A DNA stretch of 21,921 bases from Pseudomonadota bacterium. Its GTDB lineage: Bacteria; Pseudomonadota; Alphaproteobacteria; Rhizobiales; Methylopilaceae. The first letter of the stretch is position 1; each line of letters opens with the position of its first letter. The notes under the pieces are model-generated. The model made no database searches. It had not been told where the DNA came from and worked only from the letters and a program-made list of their open reading frames with translations. Both the position numbers and the translations under genes were made by a program. This document shows, piece by piece, positions 1 through 7,996 of the stretch. The stretch is taken from the NCBI GenBank assembly GCA_023430145.1, contig JAEZCD010000013.1, positions 1 to 21,921 of the forward strand. Reading direction: 5' to 3'.

Positions 1-3000
1 GCTCGGCGGCGCGCGCGGTTCGCGCCGCGGCCGATCCGCCGGCACCGGTGGCGAGCCAGGCGCGGACCGCCTCGATGCCCGGCCGGAAGCGCTCGACGAC
101 GGCGTCGAGCCCGACCGAGAGGTCGACATTGCGCAGGAACCAGACCATGCGCGACAGCAACAGCTCCTGGATCGCCGCGTAGAGCTCGTTCTGCAGCCCG
201 CCCGGCACCAGATTGTCGAGCGCGTCGACGCCCCGGTTCAGCTCGCCGAGCGAAAACCCGTTGCTGACCGCCGCGAAGGCCGCCGCCACCGCCGGCACCT
301 CGGCGCCGGTCTGGTCGACGATGCGCACGATCAGCGTCGGCCCGCCGCGGTTGATCATCGCGTTGCCGAGCTGGGTGGCGATGATCTCGCGCCGCAGGCG
401 ATGCGTCTCGATGGCGGCGAGGAAGCGCTGCCGCATCTCGGTCGGAAAATAGTCGTCGAGGTCGCGCGACAGATAGGGATCGTCCGGCACGCCTGAGGCG
501 AGCAGGTCGGCGTTCAGCGCCAGCTTCGAATAGGCGAGCAGCACGGCGATCTCCGGCCGCGTCAGCCCCTCTCCGGAGCGGGCGCGCTCGGCGAGGCTGG
601 CATCGTCGGGCAGCGCCTCGACGGCGCGGTCGAGCAGGCCGCGGCTCTCCAGCGACTGCATCAGCCGGCGGGCGAAGCCGATGTCCTCGGGACCGCGGCG
701 CTCGGCGAGCGTGATGGCAAGCGTCTGCTCGTAATTGTTGCGCAGCACGAGGCGGGCGACCTCGTCCCGCATCGCGCCGAGCAGGGCGTTCCGCGCCGCC
801 TCGTCGAGGGTGCCCTCGCGAACCGGCGTCGCCAGCGCGATCTTGATGTTGACCTCGACGTCGGAGGTGTTGACGCCGGCCGAGTTGTCGATTGCGTCGG
901 TGTTGAGGCGCACGCCGTGCCGCGCCGCCTCGATGCGGCCGCGCTGCGTCATGCCGAGATTGGCGCCCTCGCCGACGACTTTCGCCCGCATCTCGCCGCC
1001 CGTGATGCGCACCGCGTCGTTGGCGCGGTCGCCGACCTCCTCGTCGGTCTCGGTCGAGGCGCGCACATAGGTACCGATGCCGCCGAAGAAGACGAGGTCG
1101 ACGGGCGCGCGCAGAATGGCGCGGATCAGCTCGGCCGGCGTCGCCGCCGCCTTGTCGAAGCCGAGCGCGGCGCGCACCTCGTGGGTCAGCCGGATCGACT
1201 TCAAGCTGCGTGAGAAGACGCCGCCGCCCGGCGAGATCAGCGCCTTGTCATAATCCTTCCAGCTCGAGCGATGCAGCTCGAACAATCGTCGCCGCTCGGC
1301 GATGGAGATGGCCGGATCCGGGTTCGGATCGAGAAAGATGTCGCGATGGTCGAAGGCGGCGAGGAGCCGCGTCGCCGGCGACAGCAGCATGCCGTTGCCG
1401 AACACGTCGCCCGACATGTCGCCGACGCCGACCGCGGTGAACGGGGTCGTCTGGATGTCGACGTCCATCTGGCGGAAATGGCGCTCGACCGCGGCCCAGG
1501 CGCCGCGGGCGGTGATGCCCATCAGCTTGTGGTCGTAGCCGACCGAGCCGCCGCTCGCGAAGGCGTCGCCGAGCCAGTACTGGTGCCGCGCCGAGATCGC
1601 GTTGGCGGTGTCGGAAAAGGTCGCCGTGCCCTTGTCGGCGGCGACGACGAGATAGGGATCGTCGCCGTCGTGCCGCACGACTTTCTCCGGCGGCACCAGC
1701 GTCTTGCCGTCGAGATTGTCGGTGATGTCGAGCATGGTCGAGATGAACAGCTCGTAGGCCGCGGTGCCTTCTGCCTGTACGGCCTCGCGGGGACCGGCAG
1801 GCAGCTTCTTCGGCACGAAGCCGCCCTTGGCGCCGACCGGCACGATGACTGCGTTCTTCACCTGCTGCGCCTTGACGAGGCCGAGCACCTCGGTGCGGAA
1901 ATCCTGCGGCCGGTCGGACCAGCGGATGCCGCCGCGGGCGATGCGGCCGAAGCGCAGATGCACGCCTTCGACGCGCGCCGAATGCACGAAAAGGTCGAAC
2001 AGCGGCCGCGGTGAGGGCAGGTCCTCGACCTTGCGCGAATCGAGCTTGATGGCGAGGGTCCGCTTCGGCGCGCCGTCGGCGCCGGTCTGGAACAGATTCG
2101 TTCGCACCGAGGCCTGCACGAGATTGACGAAGCGCCGCAGGATGCGGTCCTCGTCGAGGCTCTCGACCGCCTGCAGGTCGGCCTCGATGGCGGCGAGGAT
2201 GTCCGCCTGCGCCGCGGCCCGGTCTTGGGGCCCGGAGAAGCGGTCGGGGTCGAAGCGGGCACGGAACAGCTCGACGATGCGCGCCGTGATGCCGGAATGG
2301 CGCACCAGCGTCGCCCACATGTAGTCCTGCGAGAACGGCACCCGCGCCTGGCGCAGGTAGCGGGAGAGCGTGCGCACGAGCACAACGTCCGGCCAGGCGA
2401 GGCCGCCCTCCAGCACCAGCGCGTTGTAGCCGTCGCTCTCGACGCGGCCCATCAGCACCTCGACGAGCAGCGCCTCGAACCGGCCGGCCAGCGCCTCCAT
2501 GTCGATCGGGCCGCCGCGCGCCCGCGCGAGCCGCATGTCGTGCAGGAAGACAGGGCCGCCGTCGAGGCCCTCGGGCTCGATGACGAAGGTGCGCTCGGCG
2601 ACCACGGTGAAGCCCATCGCCTCCAGCATCGGCACCCGCTCCGACAGCGGCAGCGGGCGGCCGAGCGCCAGCACCTTCAGCCCGGCGGCCTCGGGCTGCT
2701 CGGGCCGGTAGAAGTCGATGGCCAGCCGGTTGGCGCCGCCGAAGCGCTCGATGGTCTCGATATCGACCAGCGCCGTGGCGGCGTCGAAGGCCTCGCGATA
2801 GCCGGCGCCGAAGGCATTCGCATAGCGCAGCGCGAGCGCCCTGCCCTGCGCGCCCGGATAGGCGGCGGCGAGCGCGACGTGCAGGGCGTCCGGCCAGGTC
2901 TGGACGAGGCGGGCGATCTCCGCCTCGAGCTCGTTCCGCGGCACGGACGGGACCTCGCCGCCGTCGCGGCCGATGATGAAGTGCACGCGGGCGAGCGGCC

Positions 3001-4336
3001 CTTCCGGAAAGCTCGGCGAGAAGGCGGACAGGCGGCCCTCGAAGACCCGCGCGAGGTATGACGCGATCCGCTGTCGGGCGGCGCTGTCGTAGCGGTCGCG
3101 AAGCACGTAGACGAGCACCGAGACGAAGCGTCCGAAGCGGTCCGGCCGCGGCAGCACGCGGATCCGCGGCCGCTCGTAGAGCGTCATGATCTCGAGCGCG
3201 AAGCTCTGCAGGAGGTCGGCATCGATCTGGAACAGCTCGTCGCGCGGATAGGTGTCGAGCACGTTCATCAGCGCCTTGCCGGAATGGCTGTCCGGGTCGA
3301 AGCCGACGCGCGCGGCGACGCGGGCGACCTTGCGGCGCAGATAGGGGATGGTGCGTGGCGAGTTGGTGTAGACCGCCGAGGCGAACAGGCCGAGGATCAG
3401 CGCCTCGCCGCGGACATTGCCCTCCGCGTCGAACAGCTTCACGACGACCAGGTCCATGTGCGTGCGGCGGTGCACGCGCGAGCGCGCGCTCGCCTTCAGC
3501 ACTGCGAGCGGCACCGGCGCATCGAGGAAGCGCTCCATCTCCGGCAGGCCGAAGAGGGCCTTGCCGGCCGGGCTGGGGATGCCCGGATCGTCCTCGGCGA
3601 GGATGCCGAGCCGGCTCGCCGGATCTCGCCGCAGCGTGCCGTCGGGCTGGCGCAGCTCGTGCTCGATGCCGAGGAAGGTGAAGTTGCCGTCGAGCAGCCA
3701 TTCGAGAAAGCCGGCCGCCTCCTCGAGCTCGGCCGGAGCGAGGCCGGGCGGCTCCGAGCGCAGCGCCTTGATGCGCGCCCGCACGCTCGCCGTCATCGCC
3801 TTCCAGCCGGAGGTCGCCGCCCGCACGTCGCGCAGCACGAGCGCCAGCCCCGCCCGCAGCGCGGTCGGATCGGCGACCGGGTCGAGGTGGACGAGGATCA
3901 GGCTCTCGCGGGCGAGGTCCTCGGCGTCGGCGCGGTTGGCCTCGCCCCGGAAGGCGACGAGGCGCCCCTCGGCGTCGCGGTCGATGGCGAGGATCGGATG
4001 CGCGAGCAGGCGCACCTCTCCGCCCTGCTCGACGATCTCGGCCATCACCGAGTCGAGCAGGAACGGCATGTCGTCATTGACGATCTCGACGACGGTGACG
4101 CCCTCGGCGAGGTCGGGCAGGTTCGGCGAGGCGATGCTGATATCCGGCGTTCCGGGGCGCCGGTGCTGCAGATGGCGCCAGGCCGAGGCGGCCAGCGCGG
4201 CGCGGTCGGCCGGGCTGAGCCGCGCGAGATCCTCCGCCGGGACGCGACCGAACAGTGCCTCCACGAAGGCCGGCGGCACGTCGATCTCCGTTCGGGCCTG
4301 GGGGACGGCGGCGACGTCTCGCGCCTTCTTTGGCAT
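1..4336 (-). CDS. NAD-dependent glutamate dehydrogenase, large (about 180 kDa) class, 3' end missing
   Basis: Oxidatively deaminates glutamate to 2-oxoglutarate and ammonia with NAD+, in the cytoplasm. About 1445 codons are visible and the frame is still open at the left edge. The family is usually near 1600 residues, so the C-terminal part is outside the window. The protein starts MPKKARDVAAVPQ at an ATG preceded by GGAGG six bases upstream. An early segment reading NDDMPFLLDSVM is typical of the N-terminal regulatory half. The catalytic domain has the glycine/lysine motif PVGAKGGFVPKK at about residues 830-845, and farther on VGVGDMSGDVFGNGML and FFGGIGTYVRAS, all characteristic of this class. 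The gene is 60 bases downstream of the L,D-transpeptidase on the same strand and could be read through from it. Very long open frames on the opposite strand here are GC-rich shadows. Identification is secure. Confidence 0.95.
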   Translation of the reverse strand, partial: MPKKARDVAAVPQARTEIDVPPAFVEALFGRVPAEDLARLSPADRAALAASAWRHLQHRRPGTPDISIASPNLPDLAEGVTVVEIVNDDMPFLLDSVMAEIVEQGGEVRLLAHPILAIDRDAEGRLVAFRGEANRADAEDLARESLILVHLDPVADPTALRAGLALVLRDVRAATSGWKAMTASVRARIKALRSEPPGLAPAELEEAAGFLEWLLDGNFTFLGIEHELRQPDGTLRRDPASRLGILAEDDPGIPSPAGKALFGLPEMERFLDAPVPLAVLKASARSRVHRRTHMDLVVVKLFDAEGNVRGEALILGLFASAVYTNSPRTIPYLRRKVARVAARVGFDPDSHSGKALMNVLDTYPRDELFQIDADLLQSFALEIMTLYERPRIRVLPRPDRFGRFVSVLVYVLRDRYDSAARQRIASYLARVFEGRLSAFSPSFPEGPLARVHFIIGRDGGEVPSVPRNELEAEIARLVQTWPDALHVALAAAYPGAQGRALALRYANAFGAGYREAFDAATALVDIETIERFGGANRLAIDFYRPEQPEAAGLKVLALGRPLPLSERVPMLEAMGFTVVAERTFVIEPEGLDGGPVFLHDMRLARARGGPIDMEALAGRFEALLVEVLMGRVESDGYNALVLEGGLAWPDVVLVRTLSRYLRQARVPFSQDYMWATLVRHSGITARIVELFRARFDPDRFSGPQDRAAAQADILAAIEADLQAVESLDEDRILRRFVNLVQASVRTNLFQTGADGAPKRTLAIKLDSRKVEDLPSPRPLFDLFVHSARVEGVHLRFGRIARGGIRWSDRPQDFRTEVLGLVKAQQVKNAVIVPVGAKGGFVPKKLPAGPREAVQAEGTAAYELFISTMLDITDNLDGKTLVPPEKVVRHDGDDPYLVVAADKGTATFSDTANAISARHQYWLGDAFASGGSVGYDHKLMGITARGAWAAVERHFRQMDVDIQTTPFTAVGVGDMSGDVFGNGMLLSPATRLLAAFDHRDIFLDPNPDPAISIAERRRLFELHRSSWKDYDKALISPGGGVFSRSLKSIRLTHEVRAALGFDKAAATPAELIRAILRAPVDLVFFGGIGTYVRASTETDEEVGDRANDAVRITGGEMRAKVVGEGANLGMTQRGRIEAARHGVRLNTDAIDNSAGVNTSDVEVNIKIALATPVREGTLDEAARNALLGAMRDEVARLVLRNNYEQTLAITLAERRGPEDIGFARRLMQSLESRGLLDRAVEALPDDASLAERARSGEGLTRPEIAVLLAYSKLALNADLLASGVPDDPYLSRDLDDYFPTEMRQRFLAAIETHRLRREIIATQLGNAMINRGGPTLIVRIVDQTGAEVPAVAAAFAAVSNGFSLGELNRGVDALDNLVPGGLQNELYAAIQELLLSRMVWFLRNVDLSVGLDAVVERFRPGIEAVRAWLATGAGGSAAARTARAAE

Positions 4337-4396
4337 GGGAGTCCTCCGGGCGGCTCGTTTAGCGCCGATCCGCCCGAAGTACCATGCCGTTTCGGT

Positions 4397-4825
4397 CTAA
4401 TGGGTGACGACGATGCGCGTGCCGCGCTTGCCGACCGCGCCGACCAGCGCGTAGAGCGTCGCGGCGTTGGCCGGATGCAGCCGGACGCAGCCATGGCTCG
4501 CCGGCCGGCCGAGGCTGCGGATGTAGCCCGTGCCATGCACCGCGTAGCCGCCGCGGAAGAAGATCGCGTAGGGCATCGGCGAGTTGTCGTACTTGCGGGA
4601 GAAATAGCGCCGATACATGCGCTGCGGCCGGTAGCTGCCGGTCGGCGTACGGTAGCGGCCGCGGCCGGTCGACACGGGCCAGTGGTAGGTGGGGACGCCG
4701 TCGATCACGACGCTCATCTGCTGGGTGGAGATGTCGATGCGGGCGACGAGGCTGCGCTGGGCGGCCGCCGGCATGGCCGAGACGAGGACGGCGAACAATG
4801 CTGCGATGAACAGCTTGGGTGACAA
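4397..4825 (-). CDS. Secreted L,D-transpeptidase (YkuD / ErfK-YbiS family)
   Basis: Cell-wall enzyme that makes 3-3 cross-links in peptidoglycan or attaches proteins to it, acting in the periplasm. I place the start at a TTG codon with GGAG seven bases upstream, giving 142 aa beginning MSPKLFIAALFAVLVSAMPAAAQ-like; the first 22 residues are a good signal peptide ending AAAQ. No ATG precedes the signal peptide closely, and the only ATG inside it (residue 18) would destroy it. The YkuD catalytic signature is complete: HGTG at residues 97-100 and SHGCVRL at 110-116 with nucleophile Cys113. The size is that of a minimal, single-domain enzyme. The open frame extends upstream to 5407, but that part overlaps the acetyltransferase gene and is not convincing. 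Confidence 0.9.
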   Translation of the reverse strand: MSPKLFIAALFAVLVSAMPAAAQRSLVARIDISTQQMSVVIDGVPTYHWPVSTGRGRYRTPTGSYRPQRMYRRYFSRKYDNSPMPYAIFFRGGYAVHGTGYIRSLGRPASHGCVRLHPANAATLYALVGAVGKRGTRIVVTH

Positions 4826-4889
4826 GGGGGTGCTCCGGGATGTGGCGGGGCGCGTTGTGTCCTTTGCGCTCGAGGTGAACACGCGGGTT

Positions 4890-4910
4890 TTGCCGTCCGG
4901 TGAACGGCAA
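4890..4910. repeat. Hairpin in the leader of the L,D-transpeptidase gene
   Basis: Perfect 7-bp inverted repeat TTGCCGT / ACGGCAA with a 7-base loop, extendable to GGGTT...AACCC if two bases are bulged. It lies 65-85 bases upstream of the transpeptidase start and about 70 bases beyond the acetyltransferase stop, both leftward genes. There is no T-run, so it could be a weak terminator of the upstream gene or a leader structure. Confidence 0.35.
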
Positions 4911-4977
4911 CCCAAGGTCACACGGACGTGAAAGCTGCTCGCGTTCGCTTGGTTAGCGGATCGGCAAGCCCGGTCGC

Positions 4978-5484
4978 TCAGCGCCAGACGTAGGCGATCT
5001 TCTCGAGGCTCTTGTCGCCGAAGCGCTCGCTGCCGCGGGCGCCGATGCGGCCGCCGAGCCGGGAATAGAAGCCGCAGGCATTGTCGTTCAACTCGAGCGC
5101 CCAGACCGCGAGGCCGGACAGGCCGCGCGCGGCGAGATCGCCGCGGCAGGAGGCGAACAGCCGCCGACCGAGACCGAGGCCCTGGTATTCCGGCTTCAGG
5201 TACAGCTCGTAGATCTCGCCGGCGACGCCGAGCGTCGGCACCCGGTTGCGGCCGGCGCTGGCATAGCCGACGACGCCGCCCGAGAAGGTGAGCAGGCTCA
5301 CCCGGCTGCCGCGCCTGATCGCGCCGGCCCACCAGGCCGGGCCGCGGCGGGCGATCATGCGCTCGAGGTCGCGGCCGGGGATGAGTCCCTGATAGGCGAG
5401 CCGCCAAGCCCCGTCGTGCACCTCCGCGATCGCTTCCGAATCGGCGGGACGGGCAGGCCTGATCTCGATCGTGGCGGTGCTCAC
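4978..5484 (-). CDS. GNAT-family N-acetyltransferase
   Basis: 168-aa cytoplasmic protein predicted to transfer an acetyl group from acetyl-CoA to an amine. The acetyl-CoA pyrophosphate loop is visible as QGLGLG at residues 101-106, preceded by the beta-4 strand IYELYLKPEY. The conserved late motif ELNDNACGFYSRLG at about 131-144 has the usual Asn and Tyr of the family. The N-terminus IEIRPARPADSEAIAEVH is a normal GNAT start, so the ATG chosen fits. The substrate cannot be told; small GNATs of this kind act on amino acids, antibiotics or protein N-termini. It lies between the topoisomerase upstream and the transpeptidase downstream, all on the same strand, with 85 and 152 base gaps. Confidence 0.88.
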   Translation of the reverse strand: MSTATIEIRPARPADSEAIAEVHDGAWRLAYQGLIPGRDLERMIARRGPAWWAGAIRRGSRVSLLTFSGGVVGYASAGRNRVPTLGVAGEIYELYLKPEYQGLGLGRRLFASCRGDLAARGLSGLAVWALELNDNACGFYSRLGGRIGARGSERFGDKSLEKIAYVWR

Positions 5485-5550
5485 GAGGGCAGACTACGCC
5501 CCATCCGCGACGCTCGACAAGCGGTTCTGTGCATAGGCGGCGCCTTCCAA

Positions 5551-5570
5551 ATCGGGTGCGGCGGCCCGAT
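5551..5570 (-). terminator. Possible weak terminator after topoisomerase IB
   Basis: Inverted repeat ATCGGG / CCCGAT with an 8-base loop that overlaps the last base of the topoisomerase stop codon. Read leftward it is followed by only a short T stretch (TTTGG), so as an intrinsic terminator it would be weak. Confidence 0.4.
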
Positions 5571-6706
5571 CACGCGCTCTTGCGCCGCTCTTTGGCGAGG
5601 CTCGCCTCGAGTTGCGCCTTAAGGTCGGTCGAGAGCCGCTTCTGCAGCATGGCGAGCACCGCCGCCTCCTCGGGCTCGAGGCCGGCCAGCTCGTCGCGCA
5701 GCTCGGATTCCACCTCCTCCTTGATCTCCTCGAGCAGGCTGCCGGCGACGTAGGCGTTCATCACCTCGGGGTGGATGTAGCACTTGCGACAAATCGTCGG
5801 CGTGTTGCCGAGCCGGGCGGCGACCTTCTCGATCGCGGCGCGCAGGTTCTTCTTTGCGGCAGCGGCGGAGTCGAACGTCTCGAACTCCTTCAGCGCCATG
5901 GCCGCGAGCACGGTGCCGGCCCAGGTGCGGAAGTCCTTGGCGGTGATGTCCCGGCCGGTGATCTCGCGCAGATAGTCGTTGACGTCGGCCGAGGTGACGG
6001 CGCGGATCTCGCCGGCCTCGTCGGCATACTGGAACAGGTGCTGGCCGGGCAGCTCCTGGCAGGAGCGGACGATCCGCGCGAGCCGCCGGTCGCGGACGCG
6101 CACGTTCCACTCCTTGCCGCTCTTGCCCTTGAAGCGGAAGCGCAGCGCGCCGCCCTCGACGTCGACGTGCCGGGTGCGCAGCGTCGTCAGCCCGTAGCTC
6201 TTGTTCTGCTTGGCGTAATCGGAGTTGCCGACGCGGATCAGCGTCGTCTCGAGGAGGTTGACGACGGTCGCCAGCACCTTCTCGCGGCCGAGCCCGCGCT
6301 TGCCCATGTCGGCGGCGACGCGCTCGCGGATGGCCGGCAGGGTGCGGGCGAAGTCGAGCATGCGCTCGTATTTGTTCGAGTCGCGGAATTCCCGCCAGCG
6401 CGGGTGGTAGCGGTACTGCTTGCGGCCGCGGGCATCGCGCCCGGTCGCCTGGATGTGGCCGTTCGCGCGGGTGCAGATCCACACGTCCGTGTAGGCGGGC
6501 GGGATGGCGAGCGCGCGGATGCGCGACAGCACCGGCTCCTCGCGCACCGGCTCGCCGTCCGGGCCCGTATAGGCAAATCCCTTTCCGGCCCGGCGTCGGC
6601 GGATCCCCGGCTCCTCGTCGGAGACGTAGCGCAGGCCGACCGCCCTCGCCGCCTCCTCCGCCTCGGCGGCGACGTCCTTCTCGATCCCGTCCGGCGCCGC
6701 ATCCAT
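5570..6706 (-). CDS. DNA topoisomerase IB (poxvirus/bacterial type)
   Basis: Relaxes supercoiled DNA by transient single-strand nicking through a 3'-phosphotyrosine, without ATP. The 378-aa product from the ATG at 6706 has the family's order of motifs: WICTRANGHIQATGRDARGRKQYRYHP (about 76-102), LRTRHV (176-181), KGKSGKEW (193-200), KDFRTWAGT (257-265) and CYIHPEVMNAY (309-319). Tyr319 is the likely nucleophile and the arginines in LRTRHV and FRTW are likely catalytic residues, by position. The start is supported by GAGGG six bases upstream; the open frame extends 35 codons farther, but that part contains the promoter described next. The C-terminal 50 residues are Glu/Lys/Arg-rich and probably helical. 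The EcfG-type promoter suggests that it is induced by general stress. Confidence 0.93.
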   Translation of the reverse strand: MDAAPDGIEKDVAAEAEEAARAVGLRYVSDEEPGIRRRRAGKGFAYTGPDGEPVREEPVLSRIRALAIPPAYTDVWICTRANGHIQATGRDARGRKQYRYHPRWREFRDSNKYERMLDFARTLPAIRERVAADMGKRGLGREKVLATVVNLLETTLIRVGNSDYAKQNKSYGLTTLRTRHVDVEGGALRFRFKGKSGKEWNVRVRDRRLARIVRSCQELPGQHLFQYADEAGEIRAVTSADVNDYLREITGRDITAKDFRTWAGTVLAAMALKEFETFDSAAAAKKNLRAAIEKVAARLGNTPTICRKCYIHPEVMNAYVAGSLLEEIKEEVESELRDELAGLEPEEAAVLAMLQKRLSTDLKAQLEASLAKERRKSA

Positions 6707-6732
6707 GGCAGACCCTCGCTGTGGCCCGGAGA

Positions 6733-6757
6733 AACGGCGCGCCGGCGCGTCGGTTCC
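6733..6757 (-). promoter_or_regulatory. EcfG (general stress sigma factor) type promoter of topoisomerase IB
   Basis: On the minus strand GGAAC (6757-6753) is followed after exactly 16 bases by CGTT (6736-6733), a full match to the published alphaproteobacterial EcfG consensus GGAAC-N16/17-CGTT. Transcription would start near 6726 and leave a leader of about 20 bases that just contains the GAGGG ribosome-binding site of the ATG at 6706. The position relative to the gene is what such a promoter needs. Confidence 0.7.
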
Positions 6758-7108
6758 CGCGTCAAGAAGAGAGCGGGACGCGCGGCCACTCTCGCCGAGG
6801 CGAGCGAGCAAGGAGGCGGGGGGGCCACAACTCTGCGACGTGGCTCGGCGAGATCGGGCCGAGCCACGTTCTCACTCGCGTCGCTCGCGTCCCAGAGGGA
6901 GGAGGGAAGTCCTGTCGCAGCGGCGCAACAGGCGCCGACAGAGCGTCCGGAGCGGGCCGCCCGGGCGGGACGAATCCTCGCGCGATCGCTACAAACCGAC
7001 ATCGCAGTGCGTCGCGCGGGCCGCGCCGCTCACCGAATTTTAGGACCCGCGGAACTAAGCTGCACGTCTAGATCTTGGTCAGCCGCCAAGACCGTAATCG
7101 GGTAACCC
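6758..7108. other. Intergenic region between topoisomerase IB and a small membrane protein
   Basis: About 350 bases between divergent genes. Apart from the inverted repeat at 6838-6869 and a small hairpin at 7073-7091 (TCTTGG / CCAAGA, 7-base loop) just before the next gene, I see no gene. GGAAC occurs at 7051-7055 in the direction of the small gene, but no CGTT follows at the right distance, so I do not call a promoter. The open frames here lack start sites and recognisable motifs. Confidence 0.5.
6838..6869. repeat. Perfect 12-bp inverted repeat
   Basis: ACGTGGCTCGGC, an 8-base loop, then its exact reverse complement. It lies 132 bases upstream of the topoisomerase start, outside the promoter, and 240 bases before the small rightward gene. 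There is no T-run on either side. It could be an operator, a transcribed stem-loop or an intergenic repeat unit. Confidence 0.6.
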
Positions 7109-7279
7109 ATGTCGAATCCTCAGCAGCCGCTGAACGCCTCCCTCCCCACGTCGAAGGCCGATTCGGCCGCCACCGGGACTCCCGGCGACGGCGTCTCGGC
7201 CGAGCTCTGGCTGGCGGGCACCGTGCTGCTGGCGGCGCTGGCGGTGCTCAGCCTCGGCGCGCTGAGCTGGATGGTCTGA
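7109..7279 (+). CDS. Small single-pass membrane protein, unknown function
   Basis: 56 codons starting MSNPQQPLNASLPTSKADSA. The first 32 residues are polar and rich in Ser, Ala, Pro and Thr, and residues 33-55 (LWLAGTVLLAALAVLSLGALSW) form one strong hydrophobic helix at the very C-terminus, a tail-anchored layout. The third codon positions are almost all G or C, as in real genes of this genome. There is no strong Shine-Dalgarno sequence in front of the ATG, so the start and even the gene are less certain. It converges with the glutathione transferase gene with 19 bases between them, where GGGCCGCGGCCC (7282-7293) is a perfect palindrome. I do not recognise the family. Confidence 0.5.
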   Translation: MSNPQQPLNASLPTSKADSAATGTPGDGVSAELWLAGTVLLAALAVLSLGALSWMV

Positions 7280-7298
7280 CGGGGCCGCGGCCCGCGCT

Positions 7299-7877
7299 TC
7301 AGCACGGCGCGGTCGCCTGCATCGACGGGCGCTTCCTGACGTCCTCATACCAGGCCGCGAGCGCAGGGTTGACGGCCCGCCAGTCGAACTGCGGCAGCCG
7401 GAAATCCATGTAGCCGAGCGCGCAGGCGAGGGCGATGTCGCCGAGGTCGAAGCGGCCGGCGGCGACCTTGCAGAGCGGCAGCGCACGCTCCAGCGCCTTC
7501 TTCCGCTTCTCGATCATCTCCGGCATCTGCTTCTCGGCCGGCCGCCGGCCTTCGACGACCATCGCATAGGCTGCGTCGATCATCGCCTGCCCAAAGGCCG
7601 CGCGGCGGGCCACGTCGGCCCGGTCGGGCCCGGCGAGCGAGGGCCCCGCGCCGACGCCGTCGAGATAGTCGGCGATCGTGCCGCTCTCGAGCACCACGGC
7701 GCCGTCGTCGGTGACGAGGGCCGGGATTTTTCCGAACGGGTTGGAGGCGAGAAACTCGGGCTTGGGGTTCGCGGTCTCGACGGTAACGATCTCGATGCGG
7801 TCGGCGAGACCCTTCTCGTGCGCGGTGACGCGGGCCTTGCGCGAATAGGGCGAGGGGACGGAGGAGTAGAGCTTCAC
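7299..7877 (-). CDS. Glutathione S-transferase
   Basis: 192-aa cytosolic enzyme predicted to conjugate or reduce substrates with glutathione. The N-terminal thioredoxin fold begins MKLYSSVPSPYSRKARV, with Ser9 or Tyr11 near the position of the catalytic residue, then NPFGKIPAL (46-54, cis-Pro region) and ES (64-65) that binds the gamma-glutamyl part of glutathione. The C-terminal helical domain has the N-capping segment FDLGDIALACALGYMDFR. The start is a GTG with GGTGA four bases ahead; there is no ATG in a suitable place. The open frame continues far upstream, but that part is a shadow of the glycosidase gene. The downstream neighbour is convergent. Confidence 0.92.
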   Translation of the reverse strand: MKLYSSVPSPYSRKARVTAHEKGLADRIEIVTVETANPKPEFLASNPFGKIPALVTDDGAVVLESGTIADYLDGVGAGPSLAGPDRADVARRAAFGQAMIDAAYAMVVEGRRPAEKQMPEMIEKRKKALERALPLCKVAAGRFDLGDIALACALGYMDFRLPQFDWRAVNPALAAWYEDVRKRPSMQATAPC

Positions 7878-7996
7878 GGTTTCACCGGGGTTTTCCTTGG
7901 GCGCGCGGACCCTAAGCCGAAGGATTCGGCGCGGCAACTGCGGCGCTCGCAGTCGAAGGAACACCCTTTCGCCGAAACGTCGGGCGGTCGCGCCCC

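Noticed and set aside
1248..3701. An 817-codon minus-strand frame inside the glutamate dehydrogenase gene.
   Set aside because: It is one frame off the dehydrogenase; the true frame carries all the family motifs and has no stop to the window edge.
3284..4822. A 512-codon plus-strand frame over the start of glutamate dehydrogenase and the transpeptidase.
   Set aside because: Antisense to two recognisable genes, with His/Arg/Asp-rich composition and no recognisable domain.
7051..7076. GGAAC upstream of the 56-aa gene as an EcfG promoter.
   Set aside because: The bases at the right distance are ATCT or TCTT; the -10 element is absent.
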